Assembly: GCA_028285595.1 (NCBI GenBank)
Contig: JANQOW010000030.1
Location: forward strand, 1 to 59,084
DNA: 59,084 nt
Source of the DNA: Hyphomicrobiales bacterium
GTDB lineage: Bacteria; Pseudomonadota; Alphaproteobacteria; Rhizobiales; CAJQND01
Reading direction: 5' to 3'
Of this stretch, positions 10,341 to 19,388 are shown piece by piece (the first letter of the stretch is position 1; every line of letters begins with the position of its first letter). Under the pieces are notes generated by a model, which saw nothing but the letters and a program-made list of their open reading frames with translations, searched no databases and had not been told where the DNA came from. A program made the position numbers and the translations under genes.

Positions 10341-13300
10341 TCCGTTACTTTGCCAGCCATCCCACGGCCGCCAACCTGGTGATGGTGGCGTTCATTGTGG
10401 CGGGTCTGTTCGCCGCTCCCGTGCTCCAGCGCGAGACCTTTCCCCGGATCCAGCCCAGTAAGGTGCAGGTGACGGTGGCCAACCCCGGCACCCGGGCAGA
10501 GGATGTGGAGGAGGCAATCTGCCAACGCATTGAAGATGCGGTGGACGCCATCGATAATGTGGCTGAGATCAGCTGCGAGGCGCGAGAGGGGTTGGCGCAA
10601 GCCACCATCGAAATGGTTGAGGGCGGTCATCTCGACCGCTTCACCACCGATGTGCGCACTGAAATTGACGCCATCACCGAGTTTCCCGACCAAGCCGAAG
10701 ACCCGGTGGTCAAACAGCTTGGCCGCACAGACTTTGTGGCCTCGGTTGCGATCACGGGTTCGGTGGACAAGCCCGGCTTGAAGGCCCTGGCCGAAGAGGT
10801 CAAAGACAGAATGCTGCGGTACGGCGGCATTCCGAAGGTGGAGATCTCCGGCTTCTCCGATCACCAGATCCGCATTGAGCTCTCCGATACGGTGATCCGG
10901 CAATATGGCATCTCCATTTCCGATGTGGCCAAAGCCGTTCAGCGCCAGAGCCTGGATTTGCCATCCGGCAGCATCCAAACCCGCGATCAGGACGTGCTGA
11001 TACGCTTTGCCGATGAACGCAAGACGCCGGAAGATTTCAGAGATGTGGTCGTGGTGGCGGGGGAAAGTGGGGGCCAAATCAAGCTTGGCGATATCGCCAA
11101 GATCACCGACCGGTTTGATCTGGATGAGGCCAAAGTGCTGTTCAACGGCAAACCGGCGGCCATCCTGAAAGTGACCAAGACCGAAACCGAAGACACGCTC
11201 AAGGTTATCGACGCCATCAATGGGTTCCTGGAGCTCGAACGCCAGCGCGTGCCCAGGGGCATTGAGCTGGTGGTGACCAATGATGTGTCGTCGATCGTGC
11301 GCGACAGGTTGCAGCTCTTGCTGAAGAACGGCGGTCAGGGGCTGGTTTTGGTGCTGTTGGTGTTGTGGCTGTTCTTCGGGTTCCGATATGCCTTTTGGGT
11401 GGCAGCCGGGTTGCCTGTGTCCTTCCTGGGTGCGGCTGTTCTCATGGTGGCCGCCGGATACACCATCAACATGCTCACTATGGTGGGCCTGCTGATTGTT
11501 ATCGGCCTGCTTATGGACGATGCCATTGTGATTGCCGAGAACGTGGCCTCAAAGCGTGCCGAGGGTCAGTCGCCGCTGGAGGCTGCGATCAACGGGGCCA
11601 CTCAGGTGTTGCCGAGTGTCTTTGCCTCATTTGCCACCACAACCTGTATCTTCGGTTCTTTGGCCTTTTTGAAGGGCGATATCGGCCAGATCCTGAAAGT
11701 TGTGCCCATCGTCATGCTGTTCGTCTTGGTGGTGTCGCTGATTGAAGCCTTCCTGGTGTTGCCGCATCACCTTTACCACGCCTTGGAAAAGTCGGATGTG
11801 AAACCATCGGTGGTTCAATCCAAAGTGGATCAGATGGTGGACTGGATGCGCACCCATTGGGTGGGGCCGGCAGCGGCCGCCGCCGTGCGCTGGCGTTATC
11901 TGACCGTTGGGATCGCCGTTGGGCTGATGTTACTGGCGATCAGCGCCATTGCAGGCGGGTTGCTGAAATTCTCAGCATTCCCGGAGCTGGACGGTAATGT
12001 GATGGAGGCGCGCATCCTCTTGCCGCAAGGCACCCCGCTCGCGCGCACCGAGAATGTGGTGAAAACAATCACCGATGCGCTTGAGCGGGTCAACACGACG
12101 TTGACGCCGGACCAGCCCGGCGGGCAGCCGCTGGTGGAGAAGGTCGCCACCAAGTTCAACGAGAATGCCAGCGCCAACGAAACCGGCCCGCACGTCGCGA
12201 CCATCACCGCAGATCTTCTGGATTCGGAATCCCGCACCAGCCGGATCGATGATGTGATTGCCCTCTGGCGGAAAGAGAGTGGGGATCTGCCGGACGTGAT
12301 CACTGTGAAATTTGCGGAGTCCACGCTGGGCCCCGCAGGGCTCGCCTTCGACATCCGTTTGATCGGGCCGGACTTGGCGAACCTGAAATCTGCGGCCCTG
12401 GAGCTTGTGGCCTGGCTGGAGGGTTATCGAGGAACATCGAACCTGGCTGACGATCTGCGCCCAGGCAAACCGGAGCTGAGGATCCGCCTGAAGGACGGCG
12501 CGTCTACCTTGGGCGTCGACGCGCGCCAGATCGCCGATCAATTGAGGGCCGCTTACTTCGGGACCACGGTGAGCGAGATTCAGCGCGGACCTGAGCCCTA
12601 CGAGATCGATGTGCGCATCGATGCTCGCAACAAGGCAAGCCTTGCCGACATCGATAATTTCACCATCACCCAATCTGATGGTAGCCAGGTTCCCTTGGTG
12701 GCCATTGCCGACATTGAAACCGGCAGAGGCTATGCGCGCATCAACAGGGTCAACGGTCAACGCACCGTTACGGTGCAGGGCGATGTGGACGTGACCGTGG
12801 CCAACGCCGATGAGATCCTCCGCGACACGAGCGCGAAGCTGTTTCCGAAGCTTGCCGAAAAGTATCCAGACGTTTCGATCTCGCTCCAGGGCCAGAACAA
12901 GGAAGCCGCGACCACTCAGCGCTCGATGCTCTCCGGGTTCATTCTCGGTCTTGTGGGGGTGTATCTGCTGCTGAGCTTCCAACTGCGCAGCTATGTGGAG
13001 CCGGTGGTGGTGATGATCATCATCCCGTTTGCCCTGGTGGGCGCCATTGCCGGCCACATCTTGCTGGGGCTCGATTTCACAATGCCCAGCATGCTGGGCT
13101 TTGTGGCGCTGGCCGGGGTGGTGGTGAACGACAGCATTCTGCTGGTCAACTTTATCAAGCATTACCACGGCGACACGAAATCAGTGGCAGAGGCGGCTCC
13201 GAGGGCCAGTCAGGCGCGGTTCCGGGCGATCCTGTTGACCTCGCTCACCACGATTGTCGGTCTGTTGCCGCTCTTGTCGGAAAGCAGCTTACAGGCGCAG

Positions 13301-13423
13301 GTGCTCGTCCCGCTGGTGACCAGCCTGGCGTTCGGCCTCATGGCGACTACGGTGCTGGTGCTGCTTCTGGTGCCGGCGATCTACTCAATCCTGGACGATT
13401 TCGGTCTGGCGCAGATTGACTGA
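10337..13423 (+). CDS. RND efflux transporter (AcrB/MdtB family)
   Basis: A 1028-residue inner-membrane proton-driven exporter of the standard RND length. The predicted topology is one N-terminal helix, a large periplasmic loop, a helix bundle beginning near LVLVLLVLWLFFGFRYAFWVAAG, a second loop and a second bundle. The family motif GLLIVIGLLMDDAIVIAENV carries the paired aspartates of the proton relay, and GFVALAGVVVNDSILLVNF is its mirror in the second half. It follows the adaptor with a 4-bp overlap. The substrate is unknown; the sequence looks closer to the multidrug/lipophile pumps than to the CzcA metal pumps, but that is a judgement by eye. Confidence 0.95.
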   Translation: MIRYFASHPTAANLVMVAFIVAGLFAAPVLQRETFPRIQPSKVQVTVANPGTRAEDVEEAICQRIEDAVDAIDNVAEISCEAREGLAQATIEMVEGGHLDRFTTDVRTEIDAITEFPDQAEDPVVKQLGRTDFVASVAITGSVDKPGLKALAEEVKDRMLRYGGIPKVEISGFSDHQIRIELSDTVIRQYGISISDVAKAVQRQSLDLPSGSIQTRDQDVLIRFADERKTPEDFRDVVVVAGESGGQIKLGDIAKITDRFDLDEAKVLFNGKPAAILKVTKTETEDTLKVIDAINGFLELERQRVPRGIELVVTNDVSSIVRDRLQLLLKNGGQGLVLVLLVLWLFFGFRYAFWVAAGLPVSFLGAAVLMVAAGYTINMLTMVGLLIVIGLLMDDAIVIAENVASKRAEGQSPLEAAINGATQVLPSVFASFATTTCIFGSLAFLKGDIGQILKVVPIVMLFVLVVSLIEAFLVLPHHLYHALEKSDVKPSVVQSKVDQMVDWMRTHWVGPAAAAAVRWRYLTVGIAVGLMLLAISAIAGGLLKFSAFPELDGNVMEARILLPQGTPLARTENVVKTITDALERVNTTLTPDQPGGQPLVEKVATKFNENASANETGPHVATITADLLDSESRTSRIDDVIALWRKESGDLPDVITVKFAESTLGPAGLAFDIRLIGPDLANLKSAALELVAWLEGYRGTSNLADDLRPGKPELRIRLKDGASTLGVDARQIADQLRAAYFGTTVSEIQRGPEPYEIDVRIDARNKASLADIDNFTITQSDGSQVPLVAIADIETGRGYARINRVNGQRTVTVQGDVDVTVANADEILRDTSAKLFPKLAEKYPDVSISLQGQNKEAATTQRSMLSGFILGLVGVYLLLSFQLRSYVEPVVVMIIIPFALVGAIAGHILLGLDFTMPSMLGFVALAGVVVNDSILLVNFIKHYHGDTKSVAEAAPRASQARFRAILLTSLTTIVGLLPLLSESSLQAQVLVPLVTSLAFGLMATTVLVLLLVPAIYSILDDFGLAQID

Positions 13424-13459
13424 GCGGTGCCCTTTGCAGAAGTGCGGGCCCACCGCTCA
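13421..13459 (+). terminator. Hairpin between convergent RND pump and icd genes
   Basis: A perfect 9-bp inverted repeat, TGAGCGGTG at 13421-13429 and CACCGCTCA at 13451-13459, begins at the stop codon of the pump gene and lies between two convergent genes. No T-run follows on either strand, so it may be a weak, Rho-assisted or 3'-end-protecting hairpin rather than a classical intrinsic terminator. Confidence 0.4.
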
Positions 13460-13479
13460 AGCCGTGCCCTGGCGCGGTG

Positions 13480-14694
13480 CTAGCCGCCCAGCGCCTTGCT
13501 CAGATTCTCGTCAATCTTGTCCAGGAAGCCAATGGTGGTGAGCCATTTCTGGTCCGGTCCCACCAGCAACGCCAGATCCTTCGTCATGTCGCCGGCTTCA
13601 ACCGTGTCCACGCAAACCTTCTCCAGAGTATTGGCGAAGTTCAGCAGCTCTGCATTGTCATCCAGTTTGGCCCGGTGCTTCAGTCCGCCGGTCCACGCAA
13701 AGATCGAGGCGATTGAGTTCGTGGAGGTCTCCTGACCCGCCTGATGTTGACGATAGTGCCGGGTCACTGTGCCGTGCGCGGCTTCAGCTTCAACGGTCTT
13801 GCCGTCCGGCGACATCAAAACGGATGTCATCAGGCCCAGCGACCCGAAACCCTGTGCCACCGTGTCGGACTGTACATCGCCGTCATAGTTCTTACAGGCC
13901 CATACATAGCCGCCGTTCCACTTCAGCGCGCACGCCACCATGTCGTCGATCAGGCGATGCTCATAGGTGATGCCGGCGTCTTCGAATTTCTCGGCGAACT
14001 CGCTGTCGAAGACCTCCTGGAACAGGTCCTTAAAGCGCCCATCATAGGCTTTCAGAATGGTGTTCTTGGTGGAGAGATAGACCGGCCATCCGAGCGACAA
14101 GCCATAGTTCATGGACGCGCGGGCAAAGTCGCGGATGGACTCATCCAGATTGTACATGGCCATAGAGACGCCGCCGCCGGGGGCTTGAAACACTTCGCGC
14201 TCAATCACTTTGCCGTCTTCGCCCTCAAACTTCACTGTGAGTTTGCCGGGGCCGGGAAAGACAAAGTCTGTCGCCCGGTACTGATCGCCGAAAGCGTGAC
14301 GGCCAACAACGATAGGTTTGGTCCAGCCGGGCACCAGACGGGGCACATTGCTGCAAATGATGGGTTGGCGGAAAATCACACCGCCCAGAATGTTGCGGAT
14401 CGTTCCGTTAGGCGAGCGGTACATGCGCTTCAGATTGAACTCATCCACCCGCGCCTCATCCGGTGTGATGGTCGCGCATTTGACGCCGCAACCGTGCTCC
14501 TTGATGGCGTTGGCCGCATCAATGGTGATCTGATCGTCCGTGCGGTCGCGCTCCTCGATGCCGAGATCGTAATAGCGCAGATCGATATCCAGATAATTCA
14601 AGATGAGCTTCTTCTTAATGAAGTCCCAGATGATCCGGGTCATCTCATCGCCGTCCAGCTCCACAACGGGCCCGGCCACCTTGATTTTGGTCAT
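13480..14694 (-). CDS. icd: NADP-dependent isocitrate dehydrogenase
   Basis: A 404-residue protein matching the eukaryote-like homodimeric NADP isocitrate dehydrogenases common in alphaproteobacteria. Clear landmarks are [21 protein letters not shown] at the start, [19 protein letters not shown] (isocitrate-binding Ser region), [14 protein letters not shown], and [13 protein letters not shown] near the C-terminus. It converts isocitrate to 2-oxoglutarate and CO2 in the TCA cycle, making NADPH. It stands alone, convergent with the RND pump and divergent from the TadG-like gene across 404 bp. The length and motifs are complete, with nothing odd seen. Confidence 0.97.
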   Translation of the reverse strand: MTKIKVAGPVVELDGDEMTRIIWDFIKKKLILNYLDIDLRYYDLGIEERDRTDDQITIDAANAIKEHGCGVKCATITPDEARVDEFNLKRMYRSPNGTIRNILGGVIFRQPIICSNVPRLVPGWTKPIVVGRHAFGDQYRATDFVFPGPGKLTVKFEGEDGKVIEREVFQAPGGGVSMAMYNLDESIRDFARASMNYGLSLGWPVYLSTKNTILKAYDGRFKDLFQEVFDSEFAEKFEDAGITYEHRLIDDMVACALKWNGGYVWACKNYDGDVQSDTVAQGFGSLGLMTSVLMSPDGKTVEAEAAHGTVTRHYRQHQAGQETSTNSIASIFAWTGGLKHRAKLDDNAELLNFANTLEKVCVDTVEAGDMTKDLALLVGPDQKWLTTIGFLDKIDENLSKALGG

Positions 14695-15098
14695 GTGAAT
14701 TCTCCGACTGAGGTAGTGTTTTTGAGTGGGGCGGCAAACTTGGTATGCGCAGGATGCGCGCCAGCCCAGTGTTTGACGATCACGCTAGGACAATCGCCCG
14801 ACAATGACAAAAGGAATTTGGATATCGGGCCCCTCGTTCACCTGCCTTTGATCTGCGGTGTCCCCCTGACATGTTTTGTGCGCTGCAGCGCGCTTGTTGC
14901 GGCGCAACCTACAAGCAGTGGTGCGACCGGTTCAACAAAAAAGTAAGCCACCTCTGAGCCCACGCGCATTTGGGCTGGAATCATTTCTCTTTTTAGTTGT
15001 GTGACTCAGTTTAAATAAACCTATAATTGCATTTACGCACCATACTCTGCGGTTTCTTGCTTTACTGGCGGGCGATGAATGAACCGGAGGATTAGACT
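14695..15098. promoter_or_regulatory. Divergent intergenic region between icd and TadG-like gene
   Basis: 404 bp without a convincing gene, which must hold the promoters of both flanking genes. On the plus strand a perfect TATAAT (15022-15027) lies about 70 bp before the TadG-like start, with only a poor, wide-spaced -35 candidate (TTGTGT, 14997). The ribosome site CCGGAGGATT precedes the ATG at 15099. The stretch 14980-15040 is markedly AT-richer than its surroundings. No repeat or RNA gene was seen. Confidence 0.4.
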
Positions 15099-16481
15099 AT
15101 GGGTGTACGCCTGCTCAAACGATTTTGTACCGACGAACGGGGAAATCTGGCCCTGATGTTCGCATTTGCTGCAATTCCATTCCTGCTGGCTGCCGGTTTG
15201 GCGGTCGACTATGGGCGCACCGTTGCGGCCAAACACCGACTTCAGGTGGCTCTGGATTCCGCGGTGCTCGCCACGGGAGCGCTTCGCTATGCCGACGACG
15301 AGGCCCGCAAGGCGCTGGGGAAGGCCTATTTTGAGGCCAATTTTGATGCGCGCGCCTTTGGCTTGGTTGTTCCTGACGAGTTGATCTCGATCCAGGACCA
15401 TGTGGTCACGGCATCTGAGACCGTTGAGGTCAAGACGTGGTTCATGCATTTGGCCGGCCTGTTACGCGCTCAGCCCGCAACGTCCAAGACGATCGAAGTG
15501 GGCACGCACGCCACGGCGCTTGTGCCCCAGGTGGGCAAAGCAGAGATTGCTTTGGTGCTTGATTATTCCGGGTCCATGTCGGGCAATCTAAACGGGGTTC
15601 AAAAATATCGCACCATGCGAGATGCCGCCAAAAAACTGATTGCGCGCGTAAGTGCCGCCTCTGAAACGCCTGAGGCTGTTCAGTTTTCCTTGGTGCCGTT
15701 CAACTATGGGGTGAAGGCCAATCTAATGGGCAAGCACTTGACCGGCCCGCAATACAATCTCCTGTCCGGCGAGGTGCGCACACTGAGCTGCGTGTCGGGA
15801 CGCAAACAAAACGGCACGTTCGATGTCGAGCCTGGCCTGGGCAAGCGCGACCGTTGGCAGCAGAATGATCTGTGGATCGACGTTGGGCACGAGAACAGAG
15901 ATCGCTCACACCTTTGTGCTGGCATCTTGCCATTGCGTGAACTGACGAGCGATACCTCGGTGTTGTTCAGCGATCTGGACACCTGGCGCCCCAGGGGCGC
16001 CACGCATATTTCTTCGGGCTTTCAGTTCGGCTGGCACACCATTTCCCCCAACAGCGTGTTCGAGGGCGGCGCGCCTTACAGCAAGGTCCATCACGCTAAC
16101 CCGGCAGAGCGTGTCTACAAGGCCATCGTCCTACTGAGTGACGGGCGCCAAACGTCGCCCGACTATCGCTGGAACGGCGAGGGGCAAGACAATCCAAAGG
16201 CCAGCGATCCCAGATGGCCCCTCAACAACACGAACGGTGAGCGCAATCTTGAAGTGCTCTGCCGGAATGCTCAACGCGTCGGTATTGTTGTTGTGACCGT
16301 GGCCTTCGATCTGGACCATTTGGATACGTTGAAGAGGCTGAACACCTGTGCAAGTCCCAAGGATCCAGGCGCACCGTTTGGGGACAGATTTGCCTATAAA
16401 GCCGACACGATTGAGGAGCTGGATTCAGCGTTTGAGGAGATCGGCACCATTCTGAACGACATGGTTCATCTCAGCAAATAG
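15099..16481 (+). CDS. TadG-like protein with von Willebrand factor A domain
   Basis: A 460-residue protein that starts with the TadE/TadG pattern: a short basic leader with an ERGN motif followed by one hydrophobic helix (LALMFAFAAIPFLLAAGLAVDYGR). The segment VALDSAVLATG typical of Flp-pilus minor pilin-like proteins comes next. A VWA domain begins near EIALVLDYSGSMSG, giving the MIDAS DxSxS signature, with a later SDGRQT. Such proteins are exported and membrane-anchored, and are thought to assist Flp pilus or adhesion structures. No other tad/cpa gene is nearby, so this is an orphan copy whose role is uncertain. GGAGG precedes the start. Confidence 0.82.
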   Translation: MGVRLLKRFCTDERGNLALMFAFAAIPFLLAAGLAVDYGRTVAAKHRLQVALDSAVLATGALRYADDEARKALGKAYFEANFDARAFGLVVPDELISIQDHVVTASETVEVKTWFMHLAGLLRAQPATSKTIEVGTHATALVPQVGKAEIALVLDYSGSMSGNLNGVQKYRTMRDAAKKLIARVSAASETPEAVQFSLVPFNYGVKANLMGKHLTGPQYNLLSGEVRTLSCVSGRKQNGTFDVEPGLGKRDRWQQNDLWIDVGHENRDRSHLCAGILPLRELTSDTSVLFSDLDTWRPRGATHISSGFQFGWHTISPNSVFEGGAPYSKVHHANPAERVYKAIVLLSDGRQTSPDYRWNGEGQDNPKASDPRWPLNNTNGERNLEVLCRNAQRVGIVVVTVAFDLDHLDTLKRLNTCASPKDPGAPFGDRFAYKADTIEELDSAFEEIGTILNDMVHLSK

Positions 16482-16512
16482 CAAATTTTTCAAAACCGCA
16501 GTACACTGGTCT

Positions 16513-16553
16513 GCAGGAGCCCTGCTAATTGCCTGGCGAGAGGGGGCTCCTGC
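16513..16553 (+). terminator. Hairpin downstream of TadG-like gene
   Basis: A perfect 10-bp inverted repeat (GCAGGAGCCC at 16513-16522, GGGCTCCTGC at 16544-16553) lies 31 bp after the TadG-like stop codon in the 287-bp gap before the substrate-binding protein. A GC-rich stem in this place suggests transcription termination, though no T-run follows. The rest of the gap, up to the ribosome site at 16757-16764, shows no gene and should contain the promoter for the ABC transporter cluster. Confidence 0.4.
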
Positions 16554-16768
16554 CCGGCTGGCAGCACTTCCCCAACCTAGAGGCAACAGTGCGCCGGCTG
16601 GGCACCGGCACGCTCTTCACTGCTGAGCAGACAAATCACCGAAAAAACAGACTGCTGGGTATAGAGCATAAATCCAACGAAATCGGGCTTTGCCGCGAAT
16701 TGAGTCATTCTGCGCACCATTCGGCGCCGGCTTCGAAGAGCGCTGAGACTTCTCCAGGGAGGATAAGA

Positions 16769-18031
16769 ATGAAACTCAAGCTACTGACAACGGCTGCGGT
16801 TGCCGCGTTCATGACCGCGAGCGCCACGTTCGCCGAGGCCGCCGATAAACTGAAGATCGGGTTTATGGCGACGCTGGAAGGCACCTACACGGTTTTGGGC
16901 GAAGACGGCCTGCGCGGATTTAAGGTCGCGTTGGAAGAACTGAACAACAAAGCCGGCGGGCGTGAAATTGAAGTGATCATCGGTGCGACCGATGCCAGCC
17001 CGGACAGTGCGGTGCGGGCGGCCCGTAAGCTCGTGGAGCAGGATAAGGTTGATATCATTATCGGACCCCTTTCTGGCTCCGAAGGTATCGCCCTTCGCGA
17101 CTATTCAAAAACACAGCCGCAGGTGACCTTCATCAACGGCATTTCGGGCGCCCAGGGCACCACCTATGTGAACCCGTCGGAAAACTTCTTCCGCTTCAAC
17201 ATGGACGGCGCACAATGGTCGGCAGGTCTGGGTTCCTACGTCTACAATGAAAAAGGCTACAAGACCGTCGCCACCATCGGTGAGGATTATTCCTTCATCT
17301 ACACTCAGGTGTTTGGCTTCGCTCTGGAATATTGCCAGGCCGGCGGTGAAATCACCGAGCGCTTCTGGGTTCCGCTTGGCACCAAAGACTTCGGCTCGAT
17401 CATCGCCGCGCTGCCGGACGATGTGGATGCTATCTACCTCGGCCTCGGCGGCGGCGATGCCGTGAACTTCCTGAACCAGTATCAACAGGCTGGCGGTGAA
17501 GCCAACCTGATCGGCGGGACGATCATGGTGGACGGTACGGTCCTCAACTCCAAGGGCTCCGCCAAGAAAGCTCTGATCGGTGTTCCGTCCTCCGGTCCGC
17601 AGGCTGACGATTGGGATAACCCCAACTGGAAGAAGTTCGTGAAGGCCTATCAGGACCTGTTTAAGCCGGAGGATCGCTTCCCGAGCCCGGCGCTGATGGC
17701 CACCGGCTACTACAACGCCACAACGGCCATGGCATCATGCATGAACGAAGTGGGCGGTGATCTCTCTGATGGTCACAAGAAGTTCCGCAGCTGTCTGTCC
17801 ACACTTGAGCTGAAGAATGCTCCCAACGGACCGATCAAGCTTGACCAGAACCGCCAGGCCATCGGCACCAACTTCCTAACCGAGGTGGTTGAAAACGCTG
17901 ACGGCACATTGTCGAACAAGCTCGTCAAGGTGATCGAGAACGTGAACCAGACCATGGGGATCGACGAGGCCGCCTTTGCCAAGATCGGTGCGCCGAGCCG
18001 CGACGTTCCGGAGTGTAAGAAGACCTACTAA
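16769..18031 (+). CDS. Branched-chain-amino-acid-type ABC transporter substrate-binding protein
   Basis: A 420-residue periplasmic binding protein (type I fold). The ATG at 16769 is preceded by AGGGAGGATAAG and opens a classical signal peptide ending near TFAEA/ADKLKIG; the longer open frame from 16529 has neither. The mature start KIGFMATLEGTYTVLGEDGLRGFKVALEELN and the segment DSAVRAARKLVEQDKVDIIIGPLSG are typical of Leu/Ile/Val and aromatic-acid binding proteins. It delivers a ligand to the LivHMGF-like importer encoded 2.3 kb downstream. The ligand is unknown; neighbouring catabolic genes argue for a carboxylic or aromatic compound rather than an amino acid. Two intervening genes (dehydrogenase fold, AraC) separate it from the permeases. 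Confidence 0.94.
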   Translation: MKLKLLTTAAVAAFMTASATFAEAADKLKIGFMATLEGTYTVLGEDGLRGFKVALEELNNKAGGREIEVIIGATDASPDSAVRAARKLVEQDKVDIIIGPLSGSEGIALRDYSKTQPQVTFINGISGAQGTTYVNPSENFFRFNMDGAQWSAGLGSYVYNEKGYKTVATIGEDYSFIYTQVFGFALEYCQAGGEITERFWVPLGTKDFGSIIAALPDDVDAIYLGLGGGDAVNFLNQYQQAGGEANLIGGTIMVDGTVLNSKGSAKKALIGVPSSGPQADDWDNPNWKKFVKAYQDLFKPEDRFPSPALMATGYYNATTAMASCMNEVGGDLSDGHKKFRSCLSTLELKNAPNGPIKLDQNRQAIGTNFLTEVVENADGTLSNKLVKVIENVNQTMGIDEAAFAKIGAPSRDVPECKKTY

Positions 18032-18047
18032 CGAAAACCAGCGAGGT

Positions 18048-18072
18048 TGCCCGGGTCCATTGGGTCCGGGCA
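18048..18072 (+). terminator. Stem-loop after the substrate-binding protein gene
   Basis: TGCCCGG (18048-18054) and CCGGGCA (18066-18072) form a GC-rich hairpin with further pairing possible in the loop, followed by a pyrimidine-rich CCTTCTCTC stretch. It stands 16 bp after the stop of the binding-protein gene. Such stem-loops often make the binding protein mRNA more abundant than the rest of a transporter operon; that role here is inferred. Confidence 0.45.
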
Positions 18073-18110
18073 GCCTTCTCTCGACCTGACGCCCACGAGG
18101 ACAGGCGAGC

Positions 18111-19241
18111 ATGGCGTTGATCAATTACCTGACCCGCATTCATTTCGCAGACAGCGTGCTGGAAGAAGCACTGCGCTCTGAAATGGAACGTATGGGAAAA
18201 CGGCGCCCTCTCATCGTTGCAGAGCGACAGCATATCGAAGGCGGTGTCGCGGAAGGCCTCTACGCAAGCTTCCCCATCCGCACGAAAATCGCCACGTTCT
18301 GTGACATCCCGCCCACCGTGACCGAACAGGCGGCCGATCAACTGGCACGGCTGTACCAGGCAGAGGAATGCGACCTGATGGTTGCTTTTGGGGGGAACGA
18401 AACCATTGATCTGGCCAAGGTCGCGCGCATGGCGCTGTTGCACGACAAGCCGGCCGGGATGCTGGGCCGGGAGGACAACGGCAAGCCCGAGGTTGCAGAC
18501 CGATCGGCTGATCTGATCGCAATACCCGACATTTCAGGCTTTTCTTCTGCGGTCAGCGATTATTCCCGGATCAGCTTGGACGATGGTGCCCAAGCCATTG
18601 TGCGGGCGGCCCAAATGATCCCCACCGTGGTGATTTGCGACCCAACCATCACTTTGGGCACAAGCGCCGCTGCCGGGGCCAGCGCGGCGGCCGGTGTCAT
18701 AGCGCGCGGCGTGGGCACGTACTTCGCCAGCGGCTTCAATCCACCCGCCGACGGTCTGGTGCTCGACAGCCTGTCGCGTGTTGTGGACAATACGGAAGCT
18801 GCCCTGAAACATGACGATCTTGGCGCGCGCCGTGAGATGATGGCCGGGAGCCTGAATAGCGCTTTGTCCATGCAGAAAGGGCTGTGTGCGGTTCATGCGA
18901 TCACCAATGCCGTTGCCGCGGTCTCGAAAATTCATCTCGACTTTGGCGCCACCAGCCGGCTGATCGTGCCCCATCTTGTGCAATTCTACAGCGGGGTCCC
19001 ATGTGCCCGGTTCGACGCCTTGAAACGCAGCTTGCGCATTCGCGATGAGATCGACCTGGCACAAGGTCTTTCCAGCTTCCTTGGCCCCCTTCCGCTGCCC
19101 AACACCCTGTCCCGCATGGGGGTTAAGGCGAAGCACCTGAAGGAAGCCGCGCTCAGAGCCAGCGAGGATCGCGCTATCCGGAACGGACCGAGGCGTCTGG
19201 CCAATGCCGACATCGCGCACATTCTGAAATCTGTGCATTGA
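18111..19241 (+). CDS. Iron-containing alcohol dehydrogenase-fold protein (maleylacetate-reductase-like), metal site degenerate
   Basis: A 376-residue protein with the group III alcohol dehydrogenase/dehydroquinate synthase-like fold. The N-terminal nucleotide-binding half shows LMVAFGGNETIDLAKVAR (usual pattern GGGSxiDxAK), then IPDISGFSSAVSDYS, and VVICDPTITLGTS at the start of the helical half. Where active members carry the GMDALTHAIEAY pattern with metal-binding Asp and His, this protein reads AAGVIARGVGTY, so two ligands seem lost. Two later His (in AVHAITNAV and KIHLDFG) remain. It lies between the binding protein and the AraC regulator. It may be a metal-independent reductase, or a sensor or inactive paralogue; substrate is unknown. 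Confidence 0.75.
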   Translation: MALINYLTRIHFADSVLEEALRSEMERMGKRRPLIVAERQHIEGGVAEGLYASFPIRTKIATFCDIPPTVTEQAADQLARLYQAEECDLMVAFGGNETIDLAKVARMALLHDKPAGMLGREDNGKPEVADRSADLIAIPDISGFSSAVSDYSRISLDDGAQAIVRAAQMIPTVVICDPTITLGTSAAAGASAAAGVIARGVGTYFASGFNPPADGLVLDSLSRVVDNTEAALKHDDLGARREMMAGSLNSALSMQKGLCAVHAITNAVAAVSKIHLDFGATSRLIVPHLVQFYSGVPCARFDALKRSLRIRDEIDLAQGLSSFLGPLPLPNTLSRMGVKAKHLKEAALRASEDRAIRNGPRRLANADIAHILKSVH

Positions 19242-19388
19242 TCACGCTCGGCCGGTACGTGCTGCATACCTCAGAGTATCAAAATATACGATTTCTCTTG
19301 CCCTTCTCTGAAAAGAACGCTGAAATCCGGAAAAAAACGGGCCGAGGCCGGTGTAAGGCACAGACCCGACACTATGGGAGGAAGCGAG

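Noticed and set aside
11972..13168. 398-codon minus-strand frame inside the RND pump gene
   Set aside because: Antisense to conserved pump sequence, His/Gln/Arg-rich shadow composition, no ribosome site.
13744..14946. 400-codon plus-strand frame opposite icd
   Set aside because: Antisense to a fully conserved housekeeping enzyme; no recognisable family.
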